Assembly (NCBI GenBank): GCA_036365145.1 | Contig: JAEOAD010002231.1 | Location: 3,699,501-3,763,500 of the forward strand | Source: Orientallactaga sibirica | Taxonomy: Eukaryota; Chordata; Mammalia; Rodentia; Dipodidae | DNA: 64,000 nucleotides | Direction of reading: 5' to 3' | Part shown: piece by piece, positions 20,353-31,532 of the stretch | Layout: each line of letters starts with the position of its first letter | How positions within the stretch are numbered: the first letter of the stretch is position 1 | Program-made: the position numbers and the translations under genes | Notes under the pieces: generated by a model | Databases searched by the model: none | What the model saw: the letters and a program-made list of their open reading frames with translations, nothing else | Told to the model about the DNA's origin: nothing

Positions 20353-20601
20353 TTTTTTTTTTTTTGGAGAGAGACAGAGAGAGGAAGACAGATAGAGATG
20401 GGCATGCCAGCAGCCTCTCAGCTCCGGCGAAAGAAATCCAGATGTGTGCGCCCCCTTGTGGTCAAGTGCGGCATTGCGCCCTTGCGTCATTTTGCATGTG
20501 GCTAAACGTGGGACCTGGAGATTGGAACTGCTGGAGACTGGAACCTGCGTTCTTAGGCTTAGGAGGCAGGCGCCTTAACTGCTAAGCCATCTCTCCAGCC
20601 C
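20353..20601 (-). mobile_element. DIP-like SINE, long-body subfamily, nested in a B4-like SINE
   Basis: Complete reverse copy. The duplication AAGCCCTGGTGATT (20339-20352) against AAGCCCCAGTGATT (20602-20615) differs at two bases. It has an extra body segment (GCGCCCCCTTGTGGTCAAG, GCATTGCGCCCTTGCGTC) and a partly duplicated B-box zone (GGAGATTGGAACTGC, GGAGACTGGAACCTG). Confidence 0.9.
20448..20461 (-). promoter_or_regulatory. CTCF-like motif inside DIP SINE
   Basis: The minus strand reads CCACAAGGGGGCGC, 13 of 14 to the CTCF core CCASYAGRKGGCRS by eye. Whether it is bound is unknown. Confidence 0.45.
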
Positions 20602-20777
20602 AAGCCCCAGTGATTCTTCAGTCTCCACCACCTGCAGGACTGGGATTACAGACATTTTGGTTTATGCCTAGCTTTTTATTCATGTGTTGGGGAATCCAAC
20701 TCAAGTGGTCTCGGGCCATGTCAGACCTTCATGTTTAAGTAGCAAGTGCTCTTTCCACTGAGCCACCTCCCCAGGCC

Positions 20778-21414
20778 AATGGTGTCTAATTCTTAACAAA
20801 AGACTGGAAGAAGAGATTGCAAGAAGAGAAGATGGACACACCTACTTAAAATAGTCATTTTAAAGGGAAGTGTATAAATGAGATAGGTATGTGGCTAAGT
20901 TGGGTAAGAAATACTATAAACTGGAAGGTATGCTATTATTATTAAAATTCAAAGGGCATTATTTAAACTATAGAGGGCATGAGTGAATAAGATGCAGTGC
21001 ACAGTGAAAGATTTGAGGTTAAGAATACAACCTAGAAGGCCTGCAGCGTACACTTGGTTGCTGGTAGACATAGGAACTCTAATTGTTTGTATTTCTCCCT
21101 GTAAATTGAGAAGAGGAATATGCCAAATCTGAAGAGAAGATGATGTGAAATAATTGTATGCACTGAACTGACATGGTAAGTCATATAAAAATAATCAGTG
21201 CTATGAACTCATTTACTTAGACAAAGATTTACATAATCAAAGATGGAACAAGCCATAGAACTCATCTAGTCAAGTCCAGTTACTTTATAGTAAAGAAAAA
21301 CTAAACATGAATTCTGCTTACAATTGGTAGGTAGAGAGTAGGAGAGGAGAAAATGAATATGTTCAAATGATCAAATATAAAAACAATACTAAGGCCATCA
21401 ATCATGTATTAGAA
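20778..21414. other. Unique intron segment
   Basis: About 640 bp; nothing recognised on either strand. Confidence 0.45.
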
Positions 21415-21590
21415 CCCTCCAACATGTTAGCACTATGCTAGGCACTTGCATACGATATCTTCAATACTGGAAATTACCTATATTAAACTCTATAAGAAGT
21501 AGTCATTGAATATCCATTGAATAAATGGGACTCAAAAGTTTAGATCCTTTCATCACAGTAGCATAGTTATTTCCATGAGTGAGTGGATAT
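21415..21590 (+). mobile_element. MIR/L2-like ancient fragment
   Basis: TTAGCACTATGCTAGGCACTTG, ATACGATATCTTCAATACTGG, then TCCATTGAATAAATGGGACTC echo the MIR wording (GTGCTAGGCACTTTACATAC...). Weak but ordered. Confidence 0.4.
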
Positions 21591-21824
21591 CACATTTATA
21601 CTTATCAGTTGGTCTTATTTTAAAGATCAACTGATGCTTATTCTCAATGAGACTGTAAGCTAATTAATATATTATTCAATTCAATACTCAATGTATACTT
21701 CTTGTGTCTAGTAGATTTCTAAGTATATTTATTGATTCAAACTCTTCAGCTTACTTTAAGTCTAACAAGAAGGCTATTACAGGCATAGTGCCCAAAATAG
21801 TAGACAGTAAGAAAAAGGAGAGCT

Positions 21825-22010
21825 TGCCAGGCGTGGTGGTACACACCTTTAATCCTAGCACTCGGGAGGCAAAGGTAGGAGGATTGCCGTGAGTTCAAGG
21901 CCACCCTGAGAATACAGAGTGAATTCCAGGTCAGGCTGGGCTACAGTGAGACCCTACCTTGAAAAAACAAAAAAACAAACAAAAAAAAAAAAAAAGAAAG
22001 AAAAGAAAAA
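21825..22010 (+). mobile_element. B1 SINE, young
   Basis: Full B1 with an AACAAAAAAAC and AAAGAAAAGAAAAAG tail. The perfect 14-bp duplication GAAAAAGGAGAGCT at 21811-21824 and 22011-22024 brackets it. Confidence 0.95.
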
Positions 22011-22024
22011 GAAAAAGGAGAGCT

Positions 22025-23007
22025 GAATAAAGAGGAGCACGGCAGAACCTGAGATAGTTCAGCTTATGTGAAATCAGTCTGTTCATTGACTAAATGAACA
22101 GATGAAGCAAACTGGTCTGAATGCTGACAGACATTCAAAAATTTCTAACAGATATAATGGAAAAATTGCTAAGAAAATGTGGTATGCATATATGAACAAT
22201 AGTCTTCCAAACTGTGAGGTAAGACAAGGAGACAGAAAGAAGAGGTCTGAATTAAGTAGCAATTTCTGAGTTCTCACACAGCAAAGAGAAGCCTAAAGAA
22301 GTAACTGTCATTGCTTCACTTGAGTGCAGTACCAGTCCTCTAATCCCTTCCTGACCCACTTTTATTCTGCACTGAAAAGGGTACATTGTTTGATTGGGGT
22401 CTTAGTTTTTAAGGAGATTAGTTTCCAGGAAAAGTAAAGCATTTTGCATAAAAAGAACCACCCTGATACAAGGCATTGGATTGTGTTCTGTTTCCAAACC
22501 ACCTGTTTAAAAAGATCCTCTCCTCCTCATCCAATATTCTATTTCCTTTAAGATTATACATTAAATTGAAAGTCACTGTGTGAGAAAGTAATACTTCTCA
22601 GTGAAGAGCACTTGAAAATTGAGAAATACATATGTGTCTTAGTTTTAACCAAAGGGAAGCCAAGTCCCTGTATTCATATGCAAGATGGAAGAACTGAAAA
22701 TAGATTTTTTTTTCAAAATTATCATGGAGTATAATGCAACTAAAATACAAACACAATGGGAAACATAAAGAGTCTTCCCAAACTTCACATGGTTTATCTT
22801 AGAGATTTTTGATTTTAGAAAAAAATTCCTAAACTCCACAAAGGTACGAATTTGTTTTTATTAGCCTTGTTAAGTTCCAACACCCTTTTTATAAAAAAAA
22901 TTGCAAAATTTCTCTTAGCTATATTGAAATGAAATTCAAAGAATATTTAGTTTATCTACCTACATAAGTAAAAATAATTATAATAATTTAGCTATAATAT
23001 AAAGGAG
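22025..23007. other. Unique intron segment
   Basis: Nearly 1 kb without a recognised repeat or exon. The open frames at 22083-22277 and 22645-22839 (minus) lack splice or start support. Confidence 0.5.
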
Positions 23008-23380
23008 AGATGGAATTCTAGTTAGCAGTACAGAAAAATAAAATTGTGAAATTTACAGGATAATGAACGACACTATAATGAATTTTCTCAAGCAAACTAA
23101 CCCAAACTCACAAAGACCAGAACCACATGCTCTCTCTGATATGTGAATCCTCGCTTGTTATATATACATATATATGGCTACATCTATCTGTCTATCTACT
23201 AACCAACCTCCCTATCTAGCTAAAGGGGGTAACTGTGGGTGAAATGTATAAACGTAACTGGTAACTAACTGTGAGTATAGAGAGATGAGAAAGAAGGACA
23301 AAGGATACATGTGACATGTAAACAAAAAGAGGGATGGGACAGGGAAGGCTGGGAAAGGGATAGGAGAACCAACTAAAATA
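23008..23380 (+). mobile_element. 5'-truncated L1 (end of ORF2 and 3'UTR)
   Basis: ATGGAATTCTAGTTAGCAG, then CACAAAGACCAGAACCACATG and CTCTCTGATATGTGAATCC mark the ORF2 end. A simple TATATACATATATATGG / TATCTATCTGTCTATC stretch and a purine-rich 3'UTR follow. Confidence 0.7.
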
Positions 23381-23392
23381 AATTATATTTGA

Positions 23393-23555
23393 GGGGTTGG
23401 AGAGATGACTCAGCAGTTAAGGCACTTGCCCAGAAAGCCCAATGAATGGAGTTTGATTCCCCAGTATGCATGTAAAGCCAGATGCACAGTGGCCCATGCA
23501 TGTAGAGTTCCTTTGCAATGCCTGGAGTCCCTGATGTGTACATTTTCTCTCTCTG
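23393..23555 (+). mobile_element. DIP-like part of a DIP-B1 composite SINE
   Basis: GGGTTGGAGAGATGACTCAGC head, GTTTGATTCCCC B box, body and a short CT tail (TTTTCTCTCTCT). The usual AAATAAA end is absent, and a B1 begins at once. The flanking duplication lies outside the pair. Confidence 0.88.
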
Positions 23556-23700
23556 CTGGGTATGGTGATGCATACCTTTAATCCCAGCACTTGGGAAGCT
23601 GAGGTAGGAAGATATCCGTGAATTTGAGGCCACCCTGAGAATAATTCCAGATCAGCCTGGGCTACAGCAAGACCCTACCTTGAAACCCACCCTCCAAAAA
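23556..23700 (+). mobile_element. B1 part of a DIP-B1 composite SINE
   Basis: GCTGGGTATGGTGATGCATACC head, with a shortened middle (GAGAATAATTCCAG lacks GACTACATAGTG) and the end CCTACCTTGAAACCC plus a short A tail. AATTATATTTGA (23381-23392) and AATTGTATTTGA (23701-23712) bracket the DIP and B1 together. Confidence 0.88.
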
Positions 23701-23712
23701 AATTGTATTTGA

Positions 23713-24047
23713 AAATGGCATAATGAGTGATACATAAATCTCCATAAACTAATAAATTATTATTTATATTTTAATTTTTATTAAGCCAATAAAAATTAAG
23801 TAAATAAATAAATAGAACACCAGACTGTCCTACAGACCATTTGCCTGGCCCACAAGGATAGAAACAATTATTTGTACTGTGAGACTGGAACATGGGAACA
23901 GAGTTACGTAATTTATTTTCTGCGACAACTTAGTCTTTTTGGACGCATTGCCTGTGAAAATAAATAATTTTGTCATAAAAGTAACAATATAAAGGAGAAA
24001 TAAAATTAATATTTTACAATATTGTTCAGTCACGATTACTACAGAAT
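23713..24047. other. AT-rich intron segment
   Basis: About 330 bp; nothing recognised. Ends in the L1 target-site duplication. Confidence 0.45.
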
Positions 24048-24060
24048 AAAAATACTTCTA

Positions 24061-25288
24061 TAGGGCCTTCCAGGTAAGATGGTGGCATAGTAGCCATATC
24101 AAAATAGCAAGGGGGATAAATAAGTACAAAAACAGAAAAATACACTCTTCTACCAAAAAGTGAAGGTATATAATAAATTGTCAACCATAACAGAGAAGCA
24201 GGAGAGACCCAAAGCTTCTAGCAAGCAGGAAACCAACCAGAATCCCGCATGAGCTCTGGCTGCCCTGGTCCTCACTCCCACTCAGCATCGTGGCACAGAG
24301 CAGCAGGAACAGAAGGCATGTGAAGGAATTTTATACTCACACCAGCCTCCTCCCAAAGTCAAGAACCCTGAAGGGGAAGACAACAAGGACCAGATGAGCA
24401 GCTGCTGAAGGAGAACACAACTGGAACCAGCTGAGAAGCTCCAGAAAAAAATTCCAGACACCTTGCCAAGCCTCCCTACCCTCAACTGCAAGTGCCTTGA
24501 GCCACATGAGAACAAATCCACACCCCAGCCAAACACATTCAGCACAGCCAATCAGAACACCAGATGCAGCAACCCAAGCAGCCTAACCACAGCCCAAAAG
24601 AAAGGGATTGAGGTGGGCACTCAGCATAGATGAGATTGGAAATCATCCCAAAAGGTAACAGGGCCTGGTTATACAAAGCCAGGTAAATAGGCCTGCACTG
24701 GAAATGCTAATCTCATCTTCCATGTAAGGGCAGGTTATGTTTAAAATTTGATTGTTGTATTCCTGATCATCTTTACCATTTTCAAACAAGCTGTATTTTG
24801 ATGTTGACTATTATAGCCTTTGAGATTTCCTGATTTGTAGGGCCTTTTTCTTTTTCTTCTGTCCTTATTGGGGCAGGGTTTTATTCAGCCTCAGGCTGAC
24901 CTGGGAACCCATTTGAGACCAGAAATCTTAGCTTCCCAGTTGACAGGGTTAAGAGTGTGGGACAACACACACGCTTAGGGACTTTGACATTATTAGATTA
25001 GATTTGTTTTAATCCATACTCTTGCATAAATACACTGTGCTGGTTTTGATTGAATGTGCATATTGCTCAGTTGAATTTTACAATTTGCTAGTAATTTGCT
25101 CCGCCCAGCCAACTAGAATATTTTCAGGCAAACACAACACTTAGGGTCACTTCTGTTGTTACTCTGGGAGTAATATAAGAGCCACACCTGCCACCTTAAA
25201 CTCCTACCCTGAAGATATAGAACATCAGATTTACACATCTAAGAATATTGCAGATGATTAGAAAACCCAAGCATGAAATTAACTCAAG
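24061..25288 (+). promoter_or_regulatory. L1 5'UTR
   Basis: The region between the L1 5' end and the ORF1 start at 25289. It is the richest GC part of this element in its first 500 bp and would have carried its internal promoter. Its last part (CCACACCTGCCACCTTAAAC, CTCCTACCCTGAAGATATAG) is closely repeated at 55575-55625 in the other long copy. Confidence 0.6.
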
Positions 25289-26215
25289 ATGCAAAAACCT
25301 CACCACTAAAATATAAGAATCACAAAAAAATTGGACAATACAATTTTACCAAAATTACAAATACATCAGAAATAACTTCCATGTGAGACTGATTTACATG
25401 AAATGCCTGAAAAGAATTTTAAAAAATGATTATATCTTTGATTTAAAGAAATCAAAAGAGAAAACAAACTCCTGAAGGAATCCCAAGAGAACACAGGAAA
25501 TCAACTTAATGTAATAAGGAGGGCAATACAAGACATGAGTAAGGACATAGAAATAATGAAAAAAAATACTAATCAGAAATACTAGAAATGCAAAAGAGAA
25601 TAAGTCAGATAGGAAACTAGGTAGGAACTCTCACCTATAGAATAGATCAAGAAGAGGGCAGAATATCTAGAAGAGTAGGTGGAATATCTAATACAGTCCA
25701 ACAAAGCCAACCTAATAGGAAGGTATGAGTGGAACACTATGACAAGAGCAAACATAAAATTTAAGGGTATAGTAGAAGGACAGGAATTTCCCTCCAAAGG
25801 AGTAGTAGTTATTTTCAACAAAATCATAGAAGAAACTTTCCCTCATGTAGGGAAAGAGATGCCAGTACAGATACAGGAAGCCTTTAGAACACCAAACACA
25901 CAAAACCAGGAGAAAGCCTCTCACCACCATATTAGAATTAAACTACTAAACACACAAACCAAAAAAAAGTATATTGAAAGCAGTTGGAGAGAAAACTCAA
26001 GTCACATAAAAGCAAGCCCATCAGGATGACAGCAGATTACTCAACACAACTTTAAAAGCCAGCAGGGCTTAGAATGATGTAATCCAAGTTCTGAAAGGTA
26101 ACAACTGTCAAAAGAATCACTATATCCAGCAAAGCTATCCACTGAAATTGACAAAGAAATATAAACATTTCACAACAAAAACAGGCTAAAGGAATATATG
26201 ACCACTAAACCAGCT
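25289..26215 (+). pseudogene. L1 ORF1 remnant
   Basis: ORF1 encodes the L1 RNA-binding chaperone. It starts ATGCAAAAACCTC and passes through the coiled-coil zone in broken frames. The frame at 25679-26029 contains RANIKFKGIVEGQEFPSKGV and EAFRTPNTQNQEKASHHHIR, the RNA-recognition part. Stops and frame changes break it, including at 25571-25680 and after 26029. The open copy of the same region at 56054-56689 shows the original order. Confidence 0.7.
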
Positions 26216-26466
26216 CTACAGAGAATACTTCATGGGATCCTTCATGTGGAAGAGAAAGAAAAGCACACACATATGGAAACAGGGAAAAATAAGCCACACT
26301 CAAATAATAGTGAATACAAGAGAGTAAAGGAAAAACAGGAAGAACTACAAAACAAGAAGAATGGCTAGAATAAACGCACACCTTTCAATAACAACTCAAT
26401 ATGAATGGCCTCAAGGCCCCAACCAAAAGACATAGGCTTGCAGGCTGGATTAAAAAGCAGGATCTT

Positions 26467-26602
26467 GCCGGGCGTGGTGGCGCACGCCTTTAATCCCAGC
26501 ACTCGGGAGGCAGAGGTAGGAGGATCGCTTTGAGTTTGAGGCCACCCTGAGACTACATAGTGAATTCCAGGTCAGCCTGAACTAAAGTGAGACCCTACCT
26601 CG

Positions 26603-26632
<30 letters not shown>
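26467..26632 (+). mobile_element. B1 SINE, young, nested in L1
   Basis: Nearly consensus (GCCGGGCGTGGTGGCGCACG) with a long A tail. The perfect 15-bp duplication AAAAAGCAGGATCTT at 26452-26466 and 26633-26647 interrupts the L1. Confidence 0.97.
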
Positions 26633-26638
<6 letters not shown>

Positions 26639-27500
26639 CAGGATCTTTCTGTTTGTTGCCACCAAGAAACTCACCTTTCCCACAAAAGAAGGACACTATC
26701 TTAGGATAGAAAACAGTATTTCAAGCAAATTGGCATAGGAAACAAGAAGGTGTTGCTATCCTAATATCTGATAGGATAAACTTCAAACCAACATTAGTGA
26801 AGAAAGATAAAGGTCATTTTATACTGATTAAAGGAATAATCAAACAGGAGGACATTACAATTCTAAACACATATGCATCTAACATGGGAGCTCCCAATTT
26901 CATCAAACAAACAGTATTAAACTTAAGGACACAGATAACAACAAACATAATTATCTCATCAATTGACAGGTCATCCTGACAAAAAGTAAACAGAGAAGCA
27001 TCTGGATTAAATGAGTTCATACAACAAATGGACCAAATAGTTATCTACAGAACCAACATTCAGTCCAAATGCTGCAGAATACACATTCTTTTTAGCAGCA
27101 TATGGGACATTCTCTAAAACAGACCATATATTAGGACACAATGCAAATCTTAATACAGGAAAATTGAAATAATTCCTTGCACTCTATCTGATCACAATGA
27201 GAATAAACAACAAATCAACAGCAAGAAAAGCTATAGAGCATACACAAAATAATGGACATCAAATAATACCCTACTAAATGATGAATGGGTCAATGAAGAA
27301 ATCAAAAAGGAAATAAAAAAGTTATAGAATCAAATGAGAATGATAACACAACATACCAAAACCTTTGGGACACAATGAAGGCAGTCCTAAGGGGGAAATT
27401 TATAGCTTTAAGTGCCTTTATTAAGAAATTAGAAAGGTCACAAGTAAACAACTTCATGCTGCACCTTAAGGCCTTGGAAAAAGAAAAACAAGGCAAATGA

Positions 27501-27656
27501 AAAATAAGTAGACAGGAAGAAATGATAAAAAATTAGGGCAGAAATTAATAAAATAGAAACCAAAAAGACAATACAAACAAAAAATCAGTAGACAGGAAGA
27601 ATAATAAAAATTAGGCCAGAAATTAATAAACTAGAAACCAAAAAAGACAATACAAG
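27501..27656 (+). repeat. Tandem 80-bp duplication within L1 ORF2
   Basis: Two units (27501-27580, 27581-27656) share GTAGACAGGAAGAA, TTAGG(G/C)CAGAAATTAATAAA and AAAGACAATACAA. The right unit runs straight into the RT segment, so the duplication marks the deletion breakpoint. Confidence 0.85.
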
Positions 27657-29176
27657 TAGGCTTTATCCTAGAGAAGCAGAGATGGTTCAACATATGCAAA
27701 TTGATAAATGTAATACAGCATGTAAATGGATTGAAAGACAAAAAACATATGATCATCTCAATAGATGTAGAGAATGCATTTGACAAAATCCAACATCACT
27801 TCATGGTACAAGTTCTAAAGAAACATGGGATAGAAGGAACATATTTCAACATAATAAAGTCTATTTATGACAAACCTACAGCCAACATAATACATAAATG
27901 GGGAAAAACTTGAAGCTTTTCCACTGGAAAAAGACAAAGGTGTCCACTATCCCCACTTTTATTTAATATTGTACTAGACTTAGCTATAGTAATAAGACAA
28001 GAGACACACCTAAAGGGATACAAATTGGATAGGAAGAGATCAAATTATCATTATTTGCAGATGAATGATTCTATACATAAAGGACCCTAAAGACTACCAG
28101 CAAACTTGTTAGAGCTGAAAAACACTTTTAGTAACACAGCAGGATACAAAATAAACACATAGAAATGAGTAGCCTTTTCATATACTAACAAAAAACATTC
28201 TGATGATGAAATCAGAGAATTACTTCCATTCACAACTGTCTCAAAAAAAAAAGAAGTACCTTGGAATAAACCTAACCAAGGAAGTGAAGGATCACTACAA
28301 TGAAAACTTTAAAACACTCAAGAGAGAAATTGCAGAAGACATTAGGAAATGGAAAGACATCCCATGTTCTTGGATTGGAGGAATAAATATTGTGAACATG
28401 TCAATCTTACCAAAAATAATCCACACATTTAATACACTTCCCATCAAAATTCCAATGGCATTCTTCACAGAAATAGGAAAAAAAAACCTAAAATTCATTT
28501 GGAACCACAAAAAACCTCAAATAATCAAAATAATTTTAAGCAATGAAAGTAAAGCTGGTGGTATTATCATATCTGATTTTAATCTATATTACAGAGCCAT
28601 AGTAACCAAAACAGCATGGCACTGGCACAAAACAGACATGTAGATCAATGGAACAGAATAGAGGTCCCAGATGTAAGTCCAGGCAGCTATAACCATCTGA
28701 TTTTTTACAAAAATGGCAAAAATATTCATTGGAGAAAAGACAGCCTCTTCACCAAATGGTGCTGGGAAAACTGGATATGTACATTAAGAAGGATGAAAAC
28801 AGATCCTTATTTCTCTCCATGCACAAGAATCAAGTCCAAATGGACCAAAGACCTTAATATCAGACCTGAAACCCTGAAAATGCTAGTGGAAAAAGTAGGG
28901 GAAACACTTCAACATATTGGCATAGGCAATGACTTTCTGCAGATAACTCTAGTTGCCTAGGAAATAAAAGCATTAATCAAACACTTGGGACCTCAAGAAA
29001 TTAAAAAGCTTTTGTATAGCAAAGGACACTGTGAATAGAGCAAAGATGCAACCCACAGAATGGAAGATAATCTTTGCCAGCTATACATCTGACAGAGGAT
29101 TAATTACCAGGATATAAAAGACCTCAAAAAGCTGAATAATAAGAAATCAAATAATCCATTTAAAAATGGGCTATGG

Positions 29177-29348
29177 GGCTGGGCATGGTGGTGCATGCCT
29201 TTAATTCCAGCACTTGGTAGGCAGAAGTAGGAGGGTCACTGTGAGTTCGAAGCCACCCTGAGACTACATAGTGAATTCCAGGTCAGCCTGGGCTATAGTG
29301 AACCCTACCTCAAAAGAACAAAACAAAACAAAGCAAAGCAAACAACAA
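29177..29348 (+). mobile_element. B1 SINE nested in L1
   Basis: GGCTGGGCATGGTGGTGCATG head, standard right half, AACAAAACAAAGC tail. It interrupts L1 ORF2, whose sequence resumes CGATGGAACTAAATAAACC. Confidence 0.93.
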
Positions 29349-29995
29349 GGCGATGGAACTAAATAAACCAAACTCTTGAGAGTTCTCAAGAGAAGAAATA
29401 CAGATGGCATATAAACATCTAAGAAAAGTTCTACATCCTTAGCCATCAGGGAAATGCAAGTTAAAACTACTTTGAGATTCTACCTCACTCCCATCAGAAT
29501 GGCTATCATCAAGAAAACAAATGACAATAAATGCTGGTGAGGATATGGCAAAGGAGGAACCCTTCTACACTGTTGGGAATGTAAACTGGTACAGACATTA
29601 TGGAAATCAATGTGGAGGTTCCTGAGACAGCTAAAAATAGATTTACCATATGACTCAGCTATACCACTCCTAGGCATATATCCTAAGGACTTGTCTCACT
29701 ATCTTAGAGATACATGCACATCCATGTTTACTGCTACTCTATTCCAAATAGCTAGGAAATGGAACTAGCCTAGTTGTCTCTCAACTGATGAAAAGAAAAT
29801 GTGCTACATTTATAAAATGGAGTTTTATTCAGCAGTAAAGAGTAATGAAATTATGCAATTTGCAGGGAAATGGATGGATCTGGAAAGAATTATACCAAAT
29901 GTGGTAAACCAGGCCCAGAAAGCCAAACTCTGCATGTTCTCTCTGATATGTAGATCCTAGCTACAAATGTTTAAATTTGTATTTAAGTTGGAGTT

Positions 29996-31286
29996 AAAAT
30001 TGGTAGCAGACACCAGTAAGCTAGAAAGGAGCTTTAAGGGAAGGAGGAGAAGGGGAGACTTAAAAGGATGGTATTGTATATATGTAAGTAGATTAACAGA
30101 TTACTGGGGGTGGAATGGCCTAAGTGAGGTCAGGGGAAGACATTGAGTAAAGGATGAGTGGGGGGGGGGGTTAATCAAAATTTAAGAGGATATGAATAAG
30201 CTGTATGGAAACCTACTTTTTTGGACAATTGTGAACCCATAAGCCATAGATAGTTAGTAGAAAAATTTCAGTGCCAGAGATGGGAGACCTTACAGTGAGT
30301 TGCTGGCTAGGGAGGTCCCTGATGCCACCAAAATATTATAAGCCATTGCCAAGGCTCTTGGTTTCCCACCAGGAATAGATGATAAGATCCCTTTGCTGAT
30401 AACTCCACATGCTTGGGATGCAAGGTCACTGAGAAATCAAGCTGGAGATGAGCTGACTATCTCCTCACTGTGGACAAGCTGACAGAAAGCTGGAAAAGGC
30501 TACACTAAAAGCAGTGCTATGGAAGACAGAAGTCATCAATGGAGATAAACAGTGGACACTGCAAGCCTTAATTTTGGCCAGCCAGGCTAAGTGAGCTAAC
30601 GGGTGCAATAGTGGCATGTCTGTTATGGGGGAAAACAGCCACTCTCTAATTGGACTGGAGGCCTACTCCATGGGAGGGAATACATGCCTGGTACTGAAAA
30701 CCTAGTCAAAAGCCTATGATGGGGGAGCTCATGAGCCCTAGAGGTGTAATGCCTCCTGGTATCTGGCTAAATGCATATATTATGCCCACCAAAATGCCCA
30801 GTAAGCAGTTTTCTTAATGTCCATACTTATATATTAATGCTACTCTCACTTTGTTTACAGAAGTTTCTCTTTTCACATGGCGGTGACCTCTGGGATGACT
30901 CAAAAGGTACCATAATGCTGAGAAGAAATGACAGAGAAGTATCCAGCACTGAAACATCTCTATAACACCCTCCAAGGCTCAGGGTCCTTTGCAGAAGAGG
31001 TGGCAGAAAGAATGTAAGAGCCAAAAGAAGGGTACCACTCCTTACAATGCAACTGTCCAGACAGAAATTGGCCTTGGTATCCATGACTTCACAGTGCCTA
31101 GCAATACCTTCACAAGACCTTCATAATAGGAGAAAAAGACAATGACATCAAAATAAAAGAGAGACTAAAGGAGAGAAGGAGGGAATATGACAGAGGGTGG
31201 ATTTGTGAAGGGGAAAGTGACGGAGGTGAGGTTATTATCATGGTTTATTGTCTATAACTATGGAAGTTGTTAATTTAAAAAAAATT
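29996..31286 (+). other. L1 3'UTR
   Basis: About 1.3 kb after the ORF2 end (CTCTCTGATATGTAGATCC), including a G10 run at 30161-30170, GGCAATAGTGGCATG-type wording near 30606 and the closing CATGGTTTATTGTCTATAAC. It closely parallels 59420-60745. Open frames inside are not supported. Confidence 0.8.
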
Positions 31287-31532
31287 AAAAATGCTTCTAC
31301 ATATTTCTAAAAAATTCCTGGGTTTTAACATTCAGTAAACATCATGACATGTAAAAAGCTTTTTGAAATCTATGATGTTATTTCTAGAAATTAATGCAAC
31401 ATTATTTTAATTTTGTTTTTCACTAATTCAAAGCATCATAAAGTTTAGATGGTAGATTTATACACAGCATATCATAATTGAGGCAATTAGACTTCTATTT
31501 TGAGTATTTTCCCATTATTAAAAAAACATATA

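Larger units (their letters stand above)
20213..20777 (-). mobile_element. B4-like rodent SINE, split by a DIP insertion
   Basis: Left part: CATGGGCCAGAACAGAATGC, TTGAGACAGAGTCTCTCCC, GGGTCAGCAAGCAAGCCC. The right part resumes after the nested SINE: CAGTCTCCACCACCTGCAGG, GGGATTACAGACATTTTGG, GTGTTGGGGAATCCAACTCAAG, GAGCCACCTCCCCAGGCC. The tRNA/ID-like head is at the right (minus strand). Confidence 0.6.
26648..29995 (+). pseudogene. L1 ORF2 remnant with internal deletion and duplication
   Basis: ORF2 encodes endonuclease and reverse transcriptase. Endonuclease remnants read KGHFILIKGIIKQEDITILN (26809-26868), but the catalytic GDFN stretch is missing: NIIISSIDRS follows directly. After 27500 an 80-bp unit is duplicated, then sequence jumps to the RT at VGFIL-type wording (27657), so the central part is lost. 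RT shows [16 protein letters not shown] (27754). The active-site box is frameshifted (TTTGCAGATGAATGATTC, 28058). The C-terminal parts at 28203-28643 and 28616-28960 lie in different frames. Confidence 0.85.
24061..31286 (+). mobile_element. L1 reaching the 5' end, with two nested B1s
   Basis: The copy starts GGGCCTTCCAGG then TAAGATGGTGGCATAG, a wording typical of L1 5' ends, and runs through 5'UTR, ORF1, ORF2 and 3'UTR to an A-rich end. A 13-bp duplication with one mismatch, AAAAATACTTCTA (24048-24060) against AAAAATGCTTCTA (31287-31299), shows that it inserted as a unit. Later B1s interrupt it at 26467 and 29177. ORF1 and ORF2 are both broken, and the endonuclease-to-RT segment is rearranged. 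It is antisense to GSTCD. Confidence 0.88.

Noticed and set aside
20071..20585. Overlapping 129-144 codon ORFs on both strands
   Set aside because: Produced by the (TG)n microsatellite and SINE sequence; no codon bias or homology.
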